From Deltaproteobacteria bacterium RIFCSPLOWO2_02_56_12 (GTDB lineage: Bacteria; Desulfobacterota; Binatia; UBA9968): a stretch of DNA of 6,814 nucleotides. Of the stretch, positions 1 to 5,709 are shown in pieces (within the stretch, counting starts at the first letter, position 1; the number at the start of each line of letters is the position of its first letter). Under the pieces are notes generated by a model. That model worked only from the letters and a program-made list of their open reading frames with translations, was not told the origin of the DNA and did no database searches. The stretch is taken from assembly GCA_001799045.1 (NCBI GenBank), contig MGRY01000100.1:1-6814 (forward strand), given 5' to 3'. The position numbers and the translations under genes were made by a program.

Positions 1-89
1 CAAGCAAATTCTAACTCTATGAATTTTTGTAAGGATCTGGCCTTTGCTCGTGCGGCATTTTTAAATTAGGACAATAGCAGATTTCCTAA

Positions 90-3000
90 CTACTGGATGG
101 CCTGCAAGAAACCGATCACCTCGGGAATCAGCCCGTTCCAATCCCGGCTCTGCGGCGAAAAAGAGAGCCGGCCCTCCGGCGAAAAACGATAGCGGGCCTG
201 ATCCTTTCCTATCAGATCAACCAACCGCTTCACCTTGACCGGAGAGTCAGGGTGGAAGAGGAGGGAGAGTCTCCCGTCGTTGTAGGTGATCTGCTGCACT
301 AAGTAATCTTTGAGCACGCGGCGGAGATACATGACCAGGAAGAGGTTTTCCACCTCAGGCGCGTAGGGACCGTAGCGGTCCTGGATCTCCTCTTTAAGCC
401 CATCCAACTCTTTAAGATCGCCGAGGCTCGCCAAGCGCTTGTAAAAGAGCAATCTCTGATTCGCGTCGGGAATATAGTCCTGCGGAAAATAGGCGGGAAT
501 CCCCAACCGAATCTCCGGTTCCACCTCCGGCTCCACGGCCTCGCCCTTGAGCTCCTGCACCGCCTTCTGCATCATCTCGGTGTAGAGTTCGAATCCTACC
601 GCAGTGACATGGCCGGATTGTTGTTTCCCCAGGAGATTTCCCGCGCCGCGGATTTCCAGATCGTGCAGCGCCAGCTTGAAGCCGCCCCCTAGCTCGTCCA
701 GCTCCTGAAGCGCCCTTAGCCTTCTCTCGGCATCGCGCGTTATGATTTTCTCGCCGGGGATCAGCAAATAGGCATAGGCGCGGTGATGGGAGCGCCCGAC
801 CCGTCCGCGCAGCTGATAAAGCTGGGCCAGGCCGAATTTGTCGGCCCGGTTGATGATGATGGTATTGGCGTTGGGAAAATCGAGTCCGGACTCAATGATG
901 GCGGAACAGACCAGCATCTGCGTGCGGTTTTCCAAGAAATCGAGCATGACCTTTTCCAGCTCCCGCGGCCGCATCTGGCCGTGTGCCACAGCGATCTTCG
1001 TCTCAGGGAGCAGATCGGAGAGTTTCTGCGCCATCCGCGAGATAGTCTCAACTCGATTGTGAAGGAAAAAAACTTGCCCGCCGCGCTGGATCTCGCGCAG
1101 CACCGCGTCCCGGATCACTTCCTCATCGTACCTCGTGATATAGGTGTGGATCGCCAGGCGATCCAGCGGCGGGGTTTCGATAATGCTCATGTCGCGGATC
1201 CCGATCAGCGACATATGGAGGGTACGCGGGATCGGCGTGGCCGTCAGACTCACGACATCCACAGTAGAGCGGAACTTCTTGAGCCTTTCCTTATGGACCA
1301 CACCGAAGCGATGCTCTTCATCGATCACGACAAGCCCCAGATCCTTAAATTGGACGTCTTTCTGGAGCAACCGGTGCGTACCGATGACAATGTCGACCGT
1401 CCCCTTCGCCAAATCTCGAAGCGCCTGCTGACTTTCTTTGGAGGTCAGAAAACGGCTTACCATCTCCACCCTGACCGGATAGCTCCGAAAACGGTGGCGA
1501 AAGGTTTGCAGGTGCTGTTGAGCCAGGACCGTCGTGGGGGCAAGCACGGCCACCTGCTTCCCGTCCATCACGGCGAGGAAGGCGGCCCTGAGCGCCACCT
1601 CCGTTTTTCCATAGCCCACGTCGCCGCAGACGAGGCGGTCCATCGGTTTCTTCTTCTGCATGTCTGAGAGTGTTTCCTCGATGGCCCGCTCTTGATCCGG
1701 CGTCTCTTCAAATTCAAAGGAGGCCTCAAATTCCCGATAGAGATGGTCCGGAGCGGGGAAGGCATGCCCCTCATGTACTTCGCGCGCCGCATAGACTCCT
1801 ATGAGCTCCTGGGCCATGGCCAGAATCGACTTGCGGGTCTTGGCCTTCACTCTCTCCCACGAATGGCCTCCAAGCCGATCCAAGGTCGGCTGGGCTCCGT
1901 CACCCCCGATATATTTCTGGACGAGGTTGATCCGATCTACGGGAAGATAGAGACGGTCCGCGCCCTCGTACTCCAGATGGAGGAACTCTCCCTCGGTACC
2001 GGCCACCTTAAGGAACTTAAGGCCCCGGTAGATACCGATCCCATGGTCCAGATGGACCACATAATCGTCCTGCTTGAGCTCGCTCAGACTGGTAATGAAA
2101 TGGCTGGGATAGCTCTTTTTTGCGCTGCCGCGCTGGCTCCGCCTGGTGCCGAAGATTTCATCCGTTGTGACCAGGATCAAGCGTTCTTCGGGCAGGCGAA
2201 AACCCTGGGTCAGCCCTCCCACCAGGATGCAACGGGCCGGTTCTTCACCCGCATGGAGCAGGGGAAAGGGGATCTCCGCCAGAGGAAGATCGAGCTCGTA
2301 ATGGGCAACCAGTTCTCTCAGCCGCGTCGCGTCGCCATGGGTAGGCGCTACGAAAACAACTCTATCCGCTTCCCATTCCTTGAGTCGCCCCACAAGCGGG
2401 GCCAGGGAAGGCTCTTTGACCTGCAGGGAGGAGATCTCCTGGTGGATATCCGTATTGAGGTAGGATCTTATCGTAAAAATAGAGTCACGGCTTTTTTCCT
2501 TGGAGGGCATAACCTCCAGCGACTCGCTGTGGATCTGGCGGAAGGAGGAGATCTCATCACGCCATTCTTTCTCGCTGAGATAAAGACTCTCGACCGGAGG
2601 AGTAAAATAGCCTTCCCCCTTTGCCTTGGCCGCTCTTTCCCATGTCAGACGCTCAAAACGCTCCACCTCCGTCTCCACCTGAGCGGCCTGATCCAGCCAT
2701 ACCAGCGTCTCGGCCGGCAGATAAGAAAAAAGCGGGGAGAGATTAGAATAAAAATAGGGAATCAAGAACTCCATCCCGGCAAAGGGAACTCCGGATCTGA
2801 CCGATTCGAGAAGGGAGTTTTTCTCCTTCCGTCCCATCTCCAACTCTTCAGCCCTTTTCTCGATCCCTTTCTCCACGATCTCTATTCTTTCCCGTTTCAG
2901 CGAAAACTCCTTCATGGGCAAAAGCAAAAGTGCCTCATGGCGGTCGCGGGAGCGTTGAGTGGAAGGATCGAACTCTCGAATCGATTCCAGTCTGTCGGAA

Positions 3001-3596
3001 AAAAATTCCAGGCGCATGGGGCGCGAATGGGCAGGGGGAAAAATATCCACGATCCCGCCCCGCACACTGAAGTCACCCCGCTCCTCCACCAGGGGGACAT
3101 TCTGAAAACCCCAGGCCGCCAGATGGGAGAGGAGATCCTCGCGCGCGATTTCCGAGCCGGCCACCAGATAACGGTAGGACTGCTTCAAGGCCTCTTTCGG
3201 GATCGTTCTTTGCATCAGCGCCGCCGGCGTGGAGATCAGGATCGGGGCCTGACCTTCCAGGAGATGGTAGAGTCCCTCCAGGCGCGCCGCGACATTGTCT
3301 GGATGAGGAGAAAGCCTTTCAAAAGGCAGAATCTCCCAGGAAGGAAAAAAATGGAGCCGTTTCTCGAGCGGGGAGAGATCCCTTTCTTCTCCCAGGAAAA
3401 AAGCCAGATCGAAGAAAAGTCTCTCCGCCTCAGGCGGCGTCGGTGCAATGATGAGAATGGGCTGGCGGCTCCTCTGAGCGATCAACGAGAGGAGATAAGC
3501 GCGGGCGCCGCCTTTAAGACCGTAAACCCTTTTCTCCCCTTGCCACTTTTCCCGCACAAGGGGCGTTATCTTTTCCTGTAAGCTCGAGGAAATCAT
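90..3596 (-). CDS. mfd: Mfd, transcription-repair coupling factor
   Basis: ATP-driven DNA translocase that removes RNA polymerase stalled at lesions and recruits UvrA to begin transcription-coupled nucleotide excision repair in the cytoplasm. At 1168 residues it is full length (E. coli Mfd is about 1150). The UvrB-like N-terminal module covers roughly 1-350 and includes GDFSVRGGIVDIFPP (174-188). Its nucleotide loop is degenerate (GLKGGARA, 26-33), as is normal for Mfd. The RNA polymerase-interacting CarD/TRCF domain begins at about 508 (DYVVHLDHGIGIYRG, 511-525). The RecG-like helicase core has Walker A GDVGYGKT (658-665), DEEH (759-762), SLTATPIPRTL (783-793) and QLRGRVGR (928-935). The linker to the C-terminal TRCF domain is seen at 971-1008 (GGFKLALHDLEIRGAGN onward), and the domain itself lies at about 1028-1130. 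All catalytic motifs look intact. The ATG overlaps the DUF309 stop as ATGA and no Shine-Dalgarno precedes it, which suggests coupled translation. The stop is TAG. Confidence 0.98.
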   Translation of the reverse strand: MISSSLQEKITPLVREKWQGEKRVYGLKGGARAYLLSLIAQRSRQPILIIAPTPPEAERLFFDLAFFLGEERDLSPLEKRLHFFPSWEILPFERLSPHPDNVAARLEGLYHLLEGQAPILISTPAALMQRTIPKEALKQSYRYLVAGSEIAREDLLSHLAAWGFQNVPLVEERGDFSVRGGIVDIFPPAHSRPMRLEFFSDRLESIREFDPSTQRSRDRHEALLLLPMKEFSLKRERIEIVEKGIEKRAEELEMGRKEKNSLLESVRSGVPFAGMEFLIPYFYSNLSPLFSYLPAETLVWLDQAAQVETEVERFERLTWERAAKAKGEGYFTPPVESLYLSEKEWRDEISSFRQIHSESLEVMPSKEKSRDSIFTIRSYLNTDIHQEISSLQVKEPSLAPLVGRLKEWEADRVVFVAPTHGDATRLRELVAHYELDLPLAEIPFPLLHAGEEPARCILVGGLTQGFRLPEERLILVTTDEIFGTRRSQRGSAKKSYPSHFITSLSELKQDDYVVHLDHGIGIYRGLKFLKVAGTEGEFLHLEYEGADRLYLPVDRINLVQKYIGGDGAQPTLDRLGGHSWERVKAKTRKSILAMAQELIGVYAAREVHEGHAFPAPDHLYREFEASFEFEETPDQERAIEETLSDMQKKKPMDRLVCGDVGYGKTEVALRAAFLAVMDGKQVAVLAPTTVLAQQHLQTFRHRFRSYPVRVEMVSRFLTSKESQQALRDLAKGTVDIVIGTHRLLQKDVQFKDLGLVVIDEEHRFGVVHKERLKKFRSTVDVVSLTATPIPRTLHMSLIGIRDMSIIETPPLDRLAIHTYITRYDEEVIRDAVLREIQRGGQVFFLHNRVETISRMAQKLSDLLPETKIAVAHGQMRPRELEKVMLDFLENRTQMLVCSAIIESGLDFPNANTIIINRADKFGLAQLYQLRGRVGRSHHRAYAYLLIPGEKIITRDAERRLRALQELDELGGGFKLALHDLEIRGAGNLLGKQQSGHVTAVGFELYTEMMQKAVQELKGEAVEPEVEPEIRLGIPAYFPQDYIPDANQRLLFYKRLASLGDLKELDGLKEEIQDRYGPYAPEVENLFLVMYLRRVLKDYLVQQITYNDGRLSLLFHPDSPVKVKRLVDLIGKDQARYRFSPEGRLSFSPQSRDWNGLIPEVIGFLQAIQ

Positions 3597-3958
3597 CGGA
3601 AGAAGAAAAAACGACGGAGGAGAATCTTGGGGATCTCTCCCTTTACCGCCCCGCTATCGGCCTCGGCCTGGTCGGCCCACTCCTCCATCGCCCGGATTAA
3701 ACGCTTAACTCTGATTCCCAAATAGCCCGGCTGGTAGTTCTCCAGGCGAATCATTGCCTGACGGACCATCCGCACCGGTCCCTGGACCTCGCCAAAATCC
3801 ACGAACAGGCGGCACGCGGCAGCGAGTTGGATCAACCCTTCCAGAAAGGGTTTGTTGTCTTCCTCAGCCCGATGATAAAAATCCTCCAGAGATTCGTGGG
3901 AGGCAAAATAACGACCGGCATTAAACAGACGTACTCCTTCCCGCAGCCGAGCATCCAT
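3593..3958 (-). CDS. DUF309 family protein, upstream partner of mfd
   Basis: Small cytoplasmic, probably all-helical protein of 121 residues in the DUF309 family, whose biochemical role is unknown. The family signature is present near the N-terminus: FNAGRYFASHESLED (12-26) with the conserved His-Glu pair (H21, E22), followed by FLEGLIQLAAA (38-48). The usual aromatic/Trp position after the LE pair reads FYH here. I chose the ATG at 3958 because GAGG lies 9 bases upstream. A longer TTG start at 3973 would add five residues but has no ribosome binding site. The C-terminus is odd: RRFFFFR, encoded by a pyrimidine-rich run that includes T6C just before the stop. The last four bases overlap the mfd start, so the two genes are almost certainly co-transcribed. 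The pairing suggests co-expression but does not prove a repair role. No signal peptide or membrane segment is visible. Confidence 0.87.
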   Translation of the reverse strand: MDARLREGVRLFNAGRYFASHESLEDFYHRAEEDNKPFLEGLIQLAAACRLFVDFGEVQGPVRMVRQAMIRLENYQPGYLGIRVKRLIRAMEEWADQAEADSGAVKGEIPKILLRRFFFFR

Positions 3959-3967
3959 AAGTGAAAG

Positions 3968-3971
3968 CCTC
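3968..3971 (-). promoter_or_regulatory. Ribosome binding site of the DUF309 gene
   Basis: On the minus strand GAGG sits 9 bases before the ATG at 3958. It decides the start, because the upstream in-frame TTG at 3973 overlaps this region and has no purine-rich motif before it. Confidence 0.5.
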
Positions 3972-3990
3972 AATCTAAAGTTAACAAGTT

Positions 3991-4017
3991 CCCCTTAGGG
4001 GCTCAAGGGCAAGCCCT
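3991..4017. repeat. Two adjacent small GC-rich palindromes
   Basis: The first is CCCCTTAGGGG (3991-4001), with 5-base arms around one central base. The second is AGGGCAAGCCCT (4006-4017), with 5-base arms around AA. They lie in the divergent gap about 35-60 bases upstream of the DUF309 ATG. No T-tract follows on either strand and no gene ends here, so terminators are unlikely. They could be operator-like sites or the edge of the repeat block that follows. Confidence 0.4.
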
Positions 4018-4021
4018 GCGG

Positions 4022-4080
4022 GATTTCAAATCTCAAATTTCAAAATTGCAGATTTGAAATCTGAGATCTGCAATTTGAGA
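4022..4080. repeat. AT-rich block of overlapping inverted repeats
   Basis: At least four perfect arm pairs share this 59-base block: 4022-4033 with 4050-4061 (12 bases, GATTTCAAATCT type), 4043-4053 with 4066-4076 (11 bases, AAATTGCAGAT), 4031-4039 with 4072-4080 (9 bases, TCTCAAATT), and 4037-4044 with 4053-4060 (8 bases, ATTTCAAA). Several share bases, so a transcript could form only some of them at once. The block is built from variants of ATTTCAAAT/ATTTGAAAT and ATCTGCAATTT. It is much more AT-rich than the flanking sequence. This fits a dispersed intergenic palindromic repeat unit, though a regulatory switch cannot be excluded from one copy. Confidence 0.75.
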
Positions 4081-4150
4081 CTTCGTCGTGAGCTCCCTTC
4101 GGTCCGAGCACTCAGGGTCGAGGACAGTCGAACGATTCCGAGCAAAGCGA
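4081..4150. repeat. Possible dispersed-repeat remnant next to the palindromic block
   Basis: This GC-rich non-coding stretch has internal redundancy. TCCGAGCA occurs at 4103-4110 and again at 4137-4144, and GTCGA occurs at 4118-4122 and 4128-4132. The wording (CTCAGGGTCGAGGACAGTCG and neighbours) resembles the TCGAC/CTCAGG-rich short repeats scattered between genes in many environmental bacterial genomes. That resemblance is from memory, not from a search. No small gene with a ribosome binding site is apparent in it. Confidence 0.3.
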
Positions 4151-4157
4151 GGATAAG

Positions 4158-4185
4158 TTGACTCCGGGTGAAGAGCAATGATAAA
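4158..4185 (+). promoter_or_regulatory. Weak sigma70-like promoter candidate for the flavoprotein operon
   Basis: TTGACT (4158-4163, five of six matches to the -35 consensus) is followed after 16 bases by GATAAA (4180-4185, four of six matches to the -10 consensus, without the conserved last T). It would give a leader of roughly 35 bases before the ATG at 4228. It is the best-placed candidate in the gap, but the -10 is poor and the organism's promoter rules are unknown. Confidence 0.3.
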
Positions 4186-4214
4186 CGACCTCAAAGGCTT
4201 CCACTGCTGATTAC

Positions 4215-4220
4215 GGAGGA
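4215..4220 (+). promoter_or_regulatory. Ribosome binding site of the flavoprotein gene
   Basis: GGAGGA sits 7 bases before the ATG at 4228. This strong site selects that ATG over the in-frame GTG at 4168, which would add 20 poorly conserved-looking residues before the flavin-binding strand and has no clear Shine-Dalgarno. Confidence 0.75.
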
Positions 4221-4227
4221 CCTTAAC

Positions 4228-5706
4228 ATGGCTGAGGGAAAACATTTCGTAACAGACGTTGCCATTATCGGCACCGGAGGGGCCGGTCTTGCCGCAGCCT
4301 TCGAGGCGCGCGGCGCCGGCGCCCGGGTCGCGGTGTTGGAACAGGCCGAGAGCTTGGGGGGGGCCTCGATCATTTCCGGCGGCGGTTGTTTTATTGCGGG
4401 AAGCCCGCTGCAAGAATCTCAGGGAATTCATGACACCCCCGACGATGCCTTTGAGGATTGGGTCAAGTGGGGACAGGGCTCGGCGGACGAAGAGTGGGCA
4501 AGGTTCTATATCGAGCATACGCTCCACGATCTCTACTTTTGGGCCGAGAGCCTCGGGGTAAGGTGGGTCGATGTGCGGCTTCAGGAGGGCAATCGAGTCC
4601 CGCGCTGGCACCGGCCCGATAATAATGGCCTGGGCATCACCACAGTTCTGATCAACGCCGTGCACAACCGGGGGATCACAGATATCCTGACCTCCACAGC
4701 AGCAACCAAGATCCTCACTGAGAACGGCAGGGTATGCGGCCTGGAGGCTGTCAACACGAAGAGCGGAGAGACCATAGAGATTCGTAGCAAGACGCTTGTG
4801 GTCGCTACGGGGGGTTTTAACGCCAATCTCGATATGATCCGTGAGGTAAGGCCTGATCTTAGGGGCCGTAAGATCATGGAAGGGGCTGGCGTTGGAGCCA
4901 CAGGCACAGGGCATAAACTCGTGCGCGAGATCGGCGGCTATCTCACGCATATGGATAACATCTGGTTCTACGCTTATGCCACCCCGGATTACCGCGATTC
5001 CAGAGCCCAACGAGGTCTGGTTTTCCGCCATACCCCGGGCTACATCTGGGTCAACCAGCAGGGGCGTCGCTTCCACGATGAATCCCGCTCTGGCGGCGCC
5101 TCGGCCTCGCCTGCCCTCATGGCCCAAGATCCTCCCCACGCGTGGGCGGTTCTCGATAGCCAGATGGCGGCCAAAATGGAGGTCGCCGATCCTTATTATC
5201 GGAGCGGCGCTAAAATCCGGCGGGATAGGGTCCAAGAATTGCTGGACAACTCCCCTTACATCCGCAGGGCCAACTCATTCGAAGAACTTGGACGCAAAAT
5301 AGAGGTCGACCTCCCTGCCTTTCTCGCCACAGTAGAGCGCTACAACCGAGCCTGCGAAAGCGGCCTGGAGCAGGAGCCGGAATTTGGCAAACCTCTCAAT
5401 CAGTCGAAGAGATTTGACACACCGCCATATTACGCGGTGCAACTTTTTCCCCTGGCGCGCAAGAACTTCGGCGGCATCAAGACCGATCTGAAGTGCCGGA
5501 TACTCAATAAGTATTTTCAGCCTATCCCTGCCCTCTATGGTGCCGGAGAGGTGACCGGGATGGCGGGCGGACACATCAATGGGCGTGCTGGACTGGAGGG
5601 GACCATGCTGGGGCCGTCCATTTTCAGCGGGCGCGTGGCAGGCGCCTGGGCTGCCGAGGAGGCTGGCTTCGGCCCCGGTTTTATCGGTAAGCCAAACCGC
5701 CCTTGA
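4228..5706 (+). CDS. FAD-dependent oxidoreductase, fumarate reductase flavoprotein / ketosteroid dehydrogenase-like
   Basis: Soluble flavoenzyme of 492 residues in the FAD_binding_2 superfamily (fumarate reductase, urocanate reductase, ketosteroid and tricarballylate dehydrogenases). These enzymes reduce or introduce C=C bonds next to carbonyl or carboxylate groups. The N-terminal FAD fold shows DVAIIGTGGAG (10-20), with E38 placed to bind the ribose. Further family landmarks are VVATGGF (191-197), GATGTGHKL (223-231), VNQQGRRFHDES (275-286), the YNR helix (372-374) and the C-terminal flavin loop YGAGEVTGMAGG (437-448), then LEGTMLG (456-462). Relative to true fumarate reductases, the HHTMGG-type motif reads RKNFGG (411-416), while an Arg in the region of the substrate-binding Arg remains (R453). 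The substrate is therefore probably not fumarate. There is no Tat or Sec signal and no haem motif, so it should be cytoplasmic. It is the first gene of an operon, three bases before the molybdoenzyme. The reaction and substrate are not identified. Confidence 0.9.
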   Translation: MAEGKHFVTDVAIIGTGGAGLAAAFEARGAGARVAVLEQAESLGGASIISGGGCFIAGSPLQESQGIHDTPDDAFEDWVKWGQGSADEEWARFYIEHTLHDLYFWAESLGVRWVDVRLQEGNRVPRWHRPDNNGLGITTVLINAVHNRGITDILTSTAATKILTENGRVCGLEAVNTKSGETIEIRSKTLVVATGGFNANLDMIREVRPDLRGRKIMEGAGVGATGTGHKLVREIGGYLTHMDNIWFYAYATPDYRDSRAQRGLVFRHTPGYIWVNQQGRRFHDESRSGGASASPALMAQDPPHAWAVLDSQMAAKMEVADPYYRSGAKIRRDRVQELLDNSPYIRRANSFEELGRKIEVDLPAFLATVERYNRACESGLEQEPEFGKPLNQSKRFDTPPYYAVQLFPLARKNFGGIKTDLKCRILNKYFQPIPALYGAGEVTGMAGGHINGRAGLEGTMLGPSIFSGRVAGAWAAEEAGFGPGFIGKPNRP

Positions 5707-5709
5707 TCT

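Noticed and set aside
66..89. Possible terminator just after the mfd stop: TTAGGA (66-71) pairing with TCCTAA (84-89)
   Set aside because: The stem is only 6 AT-rich pairs with a 12-base loop, and no T-run follows on the minus strand, so it is not a convincing intrinsic terminator.
1692..3581. A 629-codon open frame on the plus strand, antisense to mfd
   Set aside because: It lies wholly within mfd, whose full set of family motifs is on the other strand. The predicted product has no recognisable domain and looks like a codon-bias shadow. The same applies to the plus-strand frame at 783-1667.
3971..4010. Minus-strand promoter for DUF309-mfd (TTGAGC, 17 bases, TAACTT)
   Set aside because: The spacing is good but the -10 element matches the consensus at only three of six positions. 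It is not distinguishable from chance.
4033..5235. A 400-codon minus-strand open frame antisense to the flavoprotein gene
   Set aside because: It covers the conserved FAD enzyme on the opposite strand and ends inside the AT-rich repeat block. It has no recognisable domain.
5704..5706. UGA as a selenocysteine codon joining the flavoprotein and molybdoenzyme
   Set aside because: The TGA lies between complete domains. The expected metal-ligand position in the molybdoenzyme is already an ordinary Cys codon (TGC at 6136), and an ATG follows after one codon.
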